Source: Hymenolepis diminuta (lineage: Eukaryota; Platyhelminthes; Cestoda; Cyclophyllidea; Hymenolepididae). From it: DNA of 64,000 nucleotides. The stretch spans positions 1,125,668-1,189,667 of the forward strand of contig CAADRB010000018.1 of the NCBI GenBank assembly GCA_900708905.1, read 5' to 3'. Under the pieces are notes generated by a model, which was not told the origin of the DNA, made no database searches, and saw only the letters and a list, made by a program, of their open reading frames with translations. Made by a program: the position numbers and the translations under genes. How positions within the stretch are numbered: the first letter of the stretch is position 1; every line of letters starts with the position of its first letter. This document shows, one piece after another, positions 28,986-40,500 of this stretch.

Positions 28986-29574
28986 TCTTTGTTTTAACAG
29001 TTTTAATATTTTATGTATGAACTAATTTCCCCATTTGTAAGCTTAATTTAATTTTAATATGCTTTCGACGCTTATCCAAAGGATTCATCTACAGTTTATC
29101 ACTAGTACGTTTTTTCACAATTGATTCCTCAGTGCAAAAACTCGTAATTCTTATTTTGCAAGAATCAAGGCTATTCTTTGTTTCAGCTTCAAATTTTTCC
29201 TTCATTAACGTCACAATTATCTCATTTAGTTCATTGTGGTTCAATAATACAGCTCTAATGACTAAAATAATTTATATATATCTTTTTAACCATAATTTTT
29301 ATTATCGTTACAAATTTCAATTTTAATCTCTTGATTGATTAAAAATAATTTCAAGGCATATGCTTACTTCATTTAATAATGTGACATTCTCAGGAAACAA
29401 ATTTGAAGATATGCAAGGAATTTAAAAAATTAACTAACCATCCATCTCTGTATCTTGAATTAAATGAATATAACTCGAAGGGATTAAATTTATTGAATTT
29501 ATTATTACTACCATTAATACACGAAATTGTGATTTCAAACCGTAGGAAGGAGGTTAAATTAATTCGCGGAAAGT

Positions 29575-29890
29575 CCAAATAATGATAAAGGGAAGCAACG
29601 TCAAATTAGTAGTCCTACTTCATTTGATTTTTGGATTCGAGTTACAAAAGTTAACTAACTGGTGGCTCGTGTTCCGAAGTTCAAATTCTATGATTTGTCA
29701 ATTGGATTGCAAAAAATACTTGGCTACTGTATTGGTGCTTGTTGACTGTATTTTAACCAATAATAGTCGTTCTTGATACTTGAATTTTGTATCTTTAAAT
29801 GGTAAAGACGACTGATCCTAAGTGCTTTTTGAAGCTTAGAATTTTACAGAGCAGAGATGCGATAGCTAAAAATGTTAGAATATTAGTATT
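29575..29890 (+). repeat. Dispersed repeat family, copy B
   Basis: Aligns by eye to copy A over its length: TGATAAAGGGAAGCAACG, CTTCATTTGATTTTTGGATT, GTGGCTCGTGTTCCGAAGTT, CAATTGGATTGCAAAAAATA and GCAGAGATGCGATAGCTAAA. A 64-codon frame across it is fortuitous. Confidence 0.5.
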
Positions 29891-30171
29891 TAACATACTA
29901 TATACATTATGTACCAAATGTTTCACTTTTTCAAAGTGCGCGGTTTATTATTCTCCTCATTTGTGTTTTTTTATATGAGCAAAATTCAATAATATATTTT
30001 ACTAGCAGAATCTACTTTGCTCCGACTTTGAAGTAAAAATTGGCTTTAAATCATCTGAATAATTACTTATTAATAGATCTTTCACTAGAGAATTAAAGCA
30101 AAGGAAATGCATATTATATAATGTTTTATTAAGGCCGTATGTACTCGAGATCACACCTTTATTAGACTGTT

Positions 30172-30177
30172 TTTATT
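30172..30177 (-). terminator. Poly(A) signal candidate of the secreted-precursor gene
   Basis: AATAAA on the minus strand (GAATAAAAAC) about 135 nt after the TGA at 30311. A second AATAAA lies a few bases further down. In DNA this AT-rich such hexamers are common, so support is modest. Confidence 0.35.
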
Positions 30178-30310
30178 CATTAATAGCAAACTATTGTAAC
30201 ATTACCTCCTCTATATTAAATTGAAAACCCAATATTCAAGCATTTTCATCATTTAAACAAAGTATGTTAAGCAAAAGAAAAAATTAATTTGGAGTCGGTG
30301 AGGACTTTTT

Positions 30311-31387
30311 TCAGCGGGAGTAAACATAACCAGATCGTTTTCTAAAGTGTAAAAGAAATAAATTTTTATATAGTACCTTTAATTACTGATCAACTATTAT
30401 TGAATAATTTTAATGAATAACATTTATTTGCATATAATCACTCAAATAAATTGAAAAATTTTTTTTTTCATTTAAGGAAAAATTTATAATCTTAAATCGA
30501 TATTACGCTAGAAGTAATTTTTTGAAAATATGTGAAATTTTTTCCTGAACTTACTTGTAGTCTTCAAAGTCATCCCATGCGTTCGCAACTGCAAATCTTT
30601 TCCTATAATTAGTAATGTTATTAAACATCAATATTTATTTTGAAAAAAGAATATTGTATTCCAAACGGTTTATTTCAGAAATCAGAGGACATAGTTATAA
30701 TTAGGTTATGCAAATCTCGGTACACAACAAAAAATTAATACACGTTTTGATTTAAGACTTATTTGGCGCTTAGAATATGATTAAATCACACTAAATGATA
30801 CAAAAATTTCATTTTCCAATGGTTTTAAAAACTTAACATCGCTATAATAACTATTTATAATTAGAAGGAACATGATACATTTCATTAACAATTTAGAGTC
30901 AAGGCGAGTGCATACGTTTTCCATATGCTTATTCATAATCTAAATATAACGTGTATAATAGTTATGCATTCTACTGAATCGACTTACGTTTTGTGGGTAA
31001 ATTTTTTCAAAAAATGAAACAATTCCTCGATTGACGGCATATCTTCCATTTCCTCATTTGAAATTTCATTAAGGCGCCTTCAATTTAAAATAATTAAAGT
31101 GCTCTTAAAAAAAACATTCTATATATTCTCTGACTACAATCAAAACTTACCTTGACTCGACAAAGCATACACTGACTGTCAGAACTGCAAAAAGGAAGAT
31201 AGGTATTTTTCCAGATTTCATTTTCCTATATCATAGGAATAAATTCATAAATATATCAAAATATGAGATAGAGTGTGGCAAACACAATATATTGACGCTA
31301 TATAAAATCAATAAAAATGCATAAAATTTAAAGTATACGATCACATACCTGATGATTTGCTCGAAATCGTGCATTTGGTTCAGCCAT
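30311..31387 (-). CDS. Secreted 79-residue precursor with dibasic sites (prohormone-like), five exons
   Basis: Assembled from splice sites on the minus strand: exon 1 about 31387-31349 (leader), exon 2 31225-31151, exon 3 31077-30988, exon 4 30602-30555, exon 5 30341-30311 to the stop. Donors are GTATGT, then GTAAGT three times; the last acceptor is CTTTTACACTTTAG. The main ATG is at 31221. Residues 1-22 are a signal peptide (MKSGKIPIFLFAVLTVSVCF..). The rest is small, acidic and Cys-free, and is punctuated by RR (24-25), KK (48-49), KR (55-56) and KKR (70-72), leaving possible peptides 26-47, 57-69 (FAVANAWDDFEDY) and 73-79 (SGYVYSR). No glycine precedes a cleavage site, so no amidation is predicted. 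Exons 3 and 4 are symmetric (90 and 48 nt, phase 2), as in flatworm micro-exon genes, which is the main alternative class. I do not recognise the sequence. Confidence 0.68.
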
Positions 31388-31404
31388 TACTCCTATTTAT
31401 CAGT

Positions 31405-31460
31405 GTACTCAGTGAGCTAGAAGGAATCTCATTGGTTGACCACAATTATATGAAACGGGT
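31405..31460 (-). promoter_or_regulatory. Probable promoter of the secreted-precursor gene
   Basis: Reading on the minus strand, a CATATAATT motif (about 31445-31453) is followed by CAACCAATGAG, a CCAAT box at 31431-31435. The first exon then begins, with an ATG at 31387. The transcription start is not visible directly. Confidence 0.3.
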
Positions 31461-31879
31461 TTAAAATAAAAGAGATGAACAAAATTTCGTTATTTCATTA
31501 AATGATTGTATATATTCAAAAAGTCAAATTGTGTCATTCTTTATTATTACACAATGACTTAATTTCTCGCACTCAGTAGAAAACCAGTCACAAATAAAAG
31601 GTATGAGAAAAAAGTTGTCTACGAAGATGTTCACTGTCATCGGCTCTTCGCAAACACCTAGAAATAAAAGGCTGATGAATGACCATCCTCAAAATGTAGG
31701 CTTTCCACAAACTGATGGACCAGTGGATATCTGTTCAAATATCACTGTGAAAAGGGGAGTAGTTAAAAAATAATAAAATACATATGCATATCTTGGATTT
31801 GATAATTACAAATTATTAAAAACATTATGAGTGAAATATTAAACTCCTGACAACATAATTATTTTAGAATTCATAGGTA

Positions 31880-32010
31880 TTAAGGCTTCAAATCATGGCT
31901 TTCCTCAAAATCTGTCTGAGATTGCCTGCATCGCTTCTATCGTCTATCCTCATCACTAAAAGGTGAAAATTTTTTTGCTTTGTCATCGATGATAACAATG
32001 ATGACTAAAA
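31880..32010 (+). mobile_element. Truncated 3' tail of the same non-LTR element
   Basis: Shares the blocks CATGGCTTT, GATTGC..G(A/G)ATCGCTTCTATC and TTTTTGCTTT with 28845-28985 and ends in a comparable tail, GATGATAACAATGATGA. There is a gap of about 24 nt relative to that copy. This is a 5'-truncated insertion, as expected of LINE retrotransposition. Confidence 0.5.
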
Positions 32011-32834
32011 ATTTATATTTTAATTTCATTTTGTTGCGGCAAATGAAAAAAATATGAAGAAATGCTTTCAGCAATTTCCTTGCGATAAGAAGTACAAAAG
32101 TCTGCCTGTGACTTATATATTTCTTTGATATTCAAAACAGCTTAGTTCACTTCAAGTAATCATTTTCATTTTACTCTGAAAAAAAATTTCGCATCATCAA
32201 TTAAAAAGTAAACTCGTATTCTTAGAAGTTAATTCAAATGTTTAAGATATAAATGGTATGAAAATTATCTAAGAATTTACTTATCACTTACTAGAAGCAA
32301 TGTAAAATTCACATACAAAGCGATTAAACATCTTTTAAACTGTTTTCGTATTGTTCCTGTTTTATGCCTTAATATCTTCTTTTTATATTTAATTTTTCCT
32401 AAATATTTGAATGAAAAACTTGACTTGAAAATTTAATCTATCGAAGGAATACCGGTTAAATGGCTAATTAAATATTGAAGTGATAAGGAAATCGAGTAGA
32501 AGAAAAGAACCAAATAATATTATAATGTTTGCAAAACTTTAACTTCAACGGTATCAAGTTGACCTATTTTTAACTTGATAGGGATTTGGTATACACTGAT
32601 GGGTATCGGACCAGTAGCATCCAACAATGCAGATGTTAATATCGACTGCATTATTAGCAATAAGTTCAACAATTAGTTTTTTACATCTGATTTCTATATT
32701 AAATGTTCTATTCATAATAAAGTTACGCCTAACAATAGCCTTGTAGTAACCTATCTAGTTCAAGTTAATTAATTTAGTTAATTTATCACCTTGTTCAACT
32801 TGAGTAAACGCTACTTACAGAACTCTGCTAACTT

Positions 32835-33125
32835 AACATATTAGCCATCTTTTCTCCGACATATTAAAACGGTAAGCTGATGAACGGCATGTAAGAAAAT
32901 TTTGCCATCTCAAAAAAATAAATATGGCAAGAATTGCCCACATCGAACGTCACAGATATGCATTTGTTGCAATCCAGGGGACGAATGGTAAAATTTAAAT
33001 TTTGGAACGTGACCTGCTCATTAAGTAACTGCTGTGCAACTCGAGTTCAAACTCAAATGAGCTAGGACTCTTTGATACCCTCAACATCCTTTTAATTATT
33101 CCCCTCCCCTTTATCATTTTGACTT
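32835..33125 (-). repeat. Dispersed repeat family, copy C (inverted)
   Basis: The reverse complement reads TGATAAAGGGGAGGGGAATA, CTCATTTGAGTTTGAACTCG, CAGGTCACGTTCCAAAATTT and CCCCTGGATTGCAACAAATG, the same blocks in the same order as copies A and B. Confidence 0.5.
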
Positions 33126-36100
33126 ACTATTTTCCATTATTAAATCTCGTAAATTTTTGTATTACTATGAGTAATAATTATTATTTAAGTTACATATTTT
33201 TGTTGTAACACACTTATAACCGTTTTTCTACATATTTGAAATTTGAAAATAAAAAATCAGTTATGCTATCTTCATGGATTTTAAAAACCTTCTTTAATTT
33301 GAAACCTAATAATTACTACATCAAAATGCTTTCTTTATTTTTACTGCATTCAAGTGAAGGCTACATAACAGTAAAAGGTAGGTTCCATAAAAATGATAAT
33401 AAATGCTTCATTTGGTTATATTTTTAATTGAATAATATACGCTTTAATGTCGAATTTTAGAAAAATGGATGTTATTATTAAACTTATTGAAACATGTAAA
33501 TCCCGTGCAGCTACATCTTTTCTACCGTTTTGATTTAAATATCATCTACCGCCGCAATGGCTCGTGCTAGACCACAGTTCGTGAGCCTTTGATTTTTTAA
33601 GTGTGTCCTTAGAAGTAAGCATATCTTCGTGTATAGTTTACGTTTGGACAAAATCGTGTCCAAAAGCATGTATCCAGGTAGGTTTTGTTGATAATATTTA
33701 CTAAAAATATAGACAAGAAAAAATCCCGTTTACGGTTAGTTAATTTGCAAAGTTAGGGTGATTCTTAAAAAATACAATATTACTCAATACACTTCTTAAC
33801 ATTAATAATTTTGGACTGAAATAGATCATTTGTGACAAGATTTTTAATTAATTAATAAATTATGCAACAGCATTTTCCAGGCATGTCTAAATACTCTATC
33901 ATCACTACGACTATCTATCAAAATGTTTTAAACTTAAGGTATCCTAAAAGACCAAGGGATAGAACATTCCGCCATGACGTTAGTATCGCTAGAATCAGGG
34001 GACATTAATTTATACATATCGATAATTTGTGGAAAATTTTACTAAAACATGAGCAGAAATTTTATGGATTTAACAATTTCTTGTGTCATTGAATTTAATT
34101 TCCCCGTGGCTTTTATAAATAAATCTTTCAAATTGCTTTCAAATAAATACTTTTTTTGAAAAAAAATCCGGATGGACATGATTAATTTTACATTATCTTA
34201 TATTAGTTAATGCCAAATACCTGTTGAAAAATGATTAAACAAATAAATTTGACAGTCCGGTGCCTTTATTTTAATACTACTTTTGTGCTCGGAAGGGAAA
34301 AAGAGAAAATTTTCAGTTTTCATCTCAAAACATGAAACTTCTTTAATTCTTCTATAGGTTGAAATGGTGCAAATTGATTAATTGTTGGCAACGCATTTGT
34401 TGCCATTGTGATTTATAATGTATTAGACAAAAATTTTTAGAGTACTTTGCATTACTCCGGGGGTGTAGGTGGATTTTGAAATCTACAACAGTTTATTGGT
34501 ACTTATTTCCAAGCAATCGATCAATACTGCAGATTCTAATAAACTCTTAGCAAGTTTCTTACGATTTGAGTAAACTGTTATTTTAGAGGACTTTTTCTAC
34601 TGCAACATAAATAACCTTAATACTATAAACAATAATATTTAAATCAATTGCAAGCCTGGTAATTAGCAACAATAGACACTTAGCCTATACGTCATAGTGA
34701 AACCTCATTTTAAATGACAAATCCGGAAGGAGAGTAATACCTAGAATCTGTGTTTTATTCCACTGATCAATGTCGTTCTCCAAATGATAATAAAATCAGA
34801 CATTCATGAATTTAATGAAATATACTTTTATCCGGAAAATATTAATTTAAAATTTATATTACATTGAATTACAAATATTGCCTAGCAATTATATTACAAC
34901 ATATCTGTACTAAGGGGAAAATGCGTAAAAAAATATTTAGTGAATTTCAAAAGATGAATAATTATAAAATATGCTCAAGATCGAAATGTTATTAACGGTA
35001 ATATAGGGTAAATAATGATTATATCAAAGTTACCTATCATAATGACAACTTATGACCGAATCCAAATTTAAAGTTTCTGAAGTTATTTAGATAGAATTAA
35101 TTACTTCTATGTCAAAAACTCGAAAAATAGACCTTGTATCAAGTATGCGAAAATTAAAAAGCAAATATTTTTACTTCATGGGATGCATTTACATAAACAC
35201 ATTCTCACGATAAATTCGAACAGATTAAAATTTGGCATTGGTGCAGTTGTTTGAAATAGTAGGCTACAAATTAATTTTATAAATAAAAGTTAGGTAATGT
35301 TCTATCTATAGAAGTTGTCAAATTTCCATAAGAGATTTGCTTCTGCAATCAAATGGACGTCATCATCTGTTAAAACTCTTTCACACTTCAAATAATTAAC
35401 AAGTTTCCTTTTATTATTGTTTTCTAATAGTAAGATTAAAATTAAATTTTAATGATTTCTCATTTAATTTTATTCGCTAGTTCTTTAGAGTTAAGCATTA
35501 ATTTTAGGAAGACCTGAATAATATTTGCTTAAAAATTGCATTCTCTTTTTAAGGAAAACTAAAATACACATTTATACAAATTTTTATCCATCTGCGATTT
35601 TTAACATCACAAATTTAACACACATCTCGACTGAAATAAATCCCTCGTTTTCTGCATTGATGTTCGTAAGTTAAATTAAAGTAAATAAAGTTAGCAAATT
35701 CGTGAGAATAAAACATGAAGTATAAGCAAAATGGCAAATAAAATTTGTTCATTTGAGGTAGACTTATTTTATACCTTGACAACAGTCATGTCTTTTGATA
35801 TAAAATTTAATTTGAATCTCGCAGCGAAAATAATAAACATTTAAAAATCATTCTCAACGCTTTCCTGGTATTTTCTGTGAATATGTTATTAAAAAAATAG
35901 CTTGCCAAACTTTTGAAGTCTCAAACTTACAAATTAATTAATGTTTGTCAAAAATGCAATATTTGAATTATTGGAAAAAATTTTTCTAAAAGTAAAAACA
36001 TGATAATCGTCCTGGAAAAGGAAGCTGAGAAAATTGAAAGTTCAATTTGTTACCATAGTTGAAATAGTAATTAGCTTAATATTTATAGTCGGTTCACAAC

Positions 36101-37516
36101 ATTATCCGTCAACATCCGTAAAGCTTTTATCATTTTTATCAATAAAAGGATAAAAGGACCAAGTCGTATGGTAAAATGTGTAGAGCATAAAGCAAATGGA
36201 AAGTGCGACTAGGACTGAGGTAATTAAGCACTAAATTCTACAATGAGCAGTTTCAAAAACGCGTTTTTAATAAACATTAAAAAGCCTTTGTTGCATATGA
36301 AACCGAAATCTAACTGGAAATACAATCTGAAAACATGTGAATTGCAGTGATGCTACTTGACTCTTGCTTTATGCAGTACTTTATTATTATCTCAGCAGTT
36401 GCTTTAACAAAGTCTTTACGATTAAACATTGCACTAGCTGCAAAAAAAATATTTTTATCACCCTTCCTCGGCTAAACATACTTAACACGTAGTGTAGCTA
36501 ATTCAAAGTATAAATCCATTCTTCCTTTCCATTTTCATTGTAAAATCAAATCTTACTTCAGCTTGCAAACTACTCCTTCTTTGAGAAATTTCAACCCAGT
36601 CTTACGCTCCATGGATGGAAAGCCTCAAATATTGCTCTTTTGGAAAAGGACATTGGTATGGTGTTAGAAAATGCTAACATTAAGCAACTTATCACATAGC
36701 TAGTCACTTAATTGAAGAGAAATCAAAAATTAAAAATCGAAAGTAAAGTATAGAATATTCTTCTTTAAACACTATAAAAGGAATACAATTGGACGGTTTT
36801 TGAATAGTCATTTCTAAACAAGATTGAATATCTATGTAAAATATGCCAGAAAATTATAAAGTATACCAGAAAAATCAACCTAGAATGTGACTAGTATCAC
36901 AATTTATACTAAAAATTCATCAATCTCCTATTCAAAGGTTATCGACTATGTGAGAAAATTTAAATAGTTTTGTTACAGACAGGCATTTGTGTTTCAGCTC
37001 CTTATTTACGCACTTATGTCCAGATTTAGGTGAAACCAGGAAAAAAGTTGAATTAATAAACAGGACTAAGTACATCCGTTTTGGTCTATTGATTATTCCT
37101 CTATTATTCTAAAATCTCTTGACTTTTCGAAGTCAAGTTTCTCTTCTCGTGTTTAAATAGGTATCCGTCATTTAAAATTCAAATTTTATATTACTGCCTT
37201 ATTAATATTATTAATCTGATTGTAATTGCTCTCCTTGAAAATGAGTTTGCAGGGGAACCTTTAACAAAAGTCCACTTTAAATCCGGGAAAAAGAATTCAT
37301 TCGCTTAATTATTTATTCTTCAATATTCAACAACCATTTTTTAATCACAGCAGATATACCAGTAATTGAAATAGTAAACAAAAGTATCTGGAAAAAATTA
37401 AGTCAGATTTGAAATTTATTGGAAAAGAGATCGATTTTATAAATTAATATAAATCATTCCATATAAAGAATGTGAAATTTTTCACTGGAAAATTTATGTA
37501 ATTTCTGGTTTATTGT
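33126..37516. other. AT-rich stretch downstream of the Ly6 gene
   Basis: No supported exons. A short minus-strand frame near 36550-36610 (MERKTGLKFLKEGVVCKLK) reaches a GTAAGA but could equally end at the TAA that follows. Nothing else was recognised. Confidence 0.45.
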
Positions 37517-40500
37517 TTATAACTTTAAGAACATAGCTGATAGGACAACGATAAGTGAGACAGTTAAAACATAGTGTATTTGATTTCGAGCGGCCGGATT
37601 GCAGAGTGTAGTATTGCAGTGACATTGATGGATTTGCTGATTGTCTGATCCAATACGACGAATACATCCAGGTTCCGTTTTAGCATTACTGCACTTTCGA
37701 ACTGTTCGCACAGCCCCGTCCGCTAAATTATAAAAACAAGTTATGTTGTAGGTTTCATATGTAATCATTTATATAACTATAAAGAGACGCAGATGAATTT
37801 AAATGACATGATAAACCATTCAGTTAGATCACCTATTTGATGTGTTCTAGTGTTATGAGTCAGAACTCAATTCGAAATTGAACTTAGTAAAATCTGAACA
37901 TCATAATGTTAATTATATTCCTTTTAAGAAAATAAAAAATTTATTTTTCCAGAATCTGAATTTAGTAAATATATTAATTTATTTACATTCAAATATTTAA
38001 TCCATTTATGCACCGCCGATATTAAAAATATATCACTTCCACTTCATATATGTACTCTTTATTTTTCTCCTAGATTTAAGTTTTCCACGATCGAATTGGT
38101 TATTAAATAATTATAAGCATTGAAGTAATTTTAATTAAAAATTTCGCAGGTCATCATTTATGAACCCACACAAAGTTTTTATCACTATAATAAACTTTTT
38201 ATTCAAAACAGGACAAAGTAGCTTTATTGTAACATTTACTCACCCGTCCTCATAATTTAGCTTCAAACCACCATGAAAACATTTTTTGCTACTATTCAGT
38301 AACATTATTTGAGATATATAAGGACCAAGTTCCTTTAATCTGAATCAAATTTCTCCGTTAGAGCTCATATGACTCTTAGTAGAAAAATTATATACAATTA
38401 GTTTCAAAAGGTGACAGGGTCGCTATTAACCACTATATGAAATAGTAAATTCTCCCTTTTAATATAGTTGAAATAAAAAAGGAACATTTATTCTTGGAAC
38501 CAAACATCTGCAGAACTTTCTTCTATTTGTGCCGAAAGATAAACTCCAACCAATCGCTCTCAATATCTCAAAGATGAGATTTTTGGGACAATGGGACTCC
38601 CAACTTAACCGAAGCTATTTAGAAATCTGTTTTTTAATGATTTAATTATACTTTTCTTCTCCACTTAGCAAATGGTCTGCAAAAGGCTATGTCGGTCAGG
38701 TTCAAATGGTATTTTAGATACAACTTTTAATTTAAAAAGGCAAATTTTAATTTGAGTATATGTAAAATAGAGATGCAAATATATATATATATGATTACCC
38801 GCACAGAGTTATAGTTACTGGTAAAGTTACAATACACGGCATCTAAAAAGTTTCCTTTTTTGAACAATATTGGAGGAATGTATGCAATAAGTTCTACCAC
38901 TCATTTCCATTCGGTTGTGTCTGCATGATAATTAATTGCTAAAGAGTAGTGGTACCCTAAATAGACATATATATACACACAATGCTGTATATCGTTACAA
39001 TTCAAACAATAGCAGCAAAAGGATTAAATAAATTTTTAAGTTTGCCTCCAGAAAATGCAATAACATAATAATATGAGGTATTTTTAATCTAATTCTAAAC
39101 GAGTTATGAGTGTATAAATGTACTAACTTAATTCTATACAAAACTGCAATTAGATATATTAGAAACGCAAGGCATGATTACGTTTACCTCTAATATTTTT
39201 GTGTTTAATTCGGTATGAGAGTCATTTAGAAAATCTAAAATACGAAATCACCATAATGTTTAGTATTATCCGTATTGTATTTTACAGTTCAAAAACTAAT
39301 CTTTCGGAGAAATATTTAAATAAACCCTTGATTTAACACATTGCCTCTAAAAAATTAATAGGCAGAAAAAAATTATTTATCGCGATAAAATGCATGTACG
39401 TCAAAAGAGTTTCCATGACTGGCGGCCTTAGAAATAAATTCAACTATTAAAAGCAATCATATTTCTCAATGATTCAGTAAAATTATCAAAAGTCCGCAAC
39501 TCGAAGGCAGATTTTAAAATATTATTATTTAAGAAATAATAATAAATTCTTTGGTTTAATACTTTTATTAATCGTTTAATTTATTAATATTTATGGTTTT
39601 TATCACGCAATGCATTCGCATATGAGGTCATTAATTTAGATTCCTTAATAATTGAAATCTTTTCTTATTTTAATTTTTGAAATTTAAAACAACTATGCCC
39701 TGGATGAAAATGTGAGATATATTTCATTAATTAGGGAAAATTTTTATTAAAACATTTTCGTATAATGGCGATTGATGATTTTTCCAATGCCAACATATGA
39801 TTTCGCTTAATTTATCAATTTACTAAAAAATCAAAAACATAGGATACTCTAAAATATAAGTACAATTTGAATGTTACCCAAACGAAATTTAATTAAAAGT
39901 TGACCAGAAAAGTCCAAACCTAAGTGAAAATAGCAACTTAAAACCAAATATGTTACATGCTCGACAATTATCAGGACTTTATATTATTAAAATATCTTTA
40001 CAGTAGTTAATGTCAAAATGGATAATATGCTTACTACGGTGCAATGTCCAAATTGAAGATTAAAATTTACCATAAAAAGAATAAGGTGCCTTTTTACTTA
40101 AAACAAATTTGACCATTTATTATTTGTCATTTTAAATTTTCAGGGTAGAAAAGTAGTTAGTTTTTTATTTAATTTCCCAGAAATTATTCACAAAGAGCAG
40201 TACCTTACTCACAAACCGTGTAGTTAATCTGCAGAAGCTACAAATGTATTATTAATGCACTAAAGAGGCACGATCATTTAAGAGAATTGAAAATATGCGT
40301 GCAAAATACCTTAACTTGTACATACAAAATGTCATCGGCAACTGAGTACATCCCTCATTGTAACAGCCTTGAGGTCAACTCAAATAATATAAAATCTAAC
40401 TGTCAGGGATTTAACGAAGCGAGCTCCTTATTTAGAAATGCACACAGTACACTCCTTCAAAGTCTTAAGAATAGTTATAACTACCCTATTTAACTGTGAA

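Noticed and set aside
36550..36615. Extra small exon (MERKTGLKFLKEGVVCKLK) downstream of the Ly6 gene
   Set aside because: GTAAGA overlaps a natural TAA stop and no acceptor or partner exon was found.
38779..38792. AT microsatellites here and at 42079-42091
   Set aside because: Only 13-14 nt each, not unusual at this base composition.
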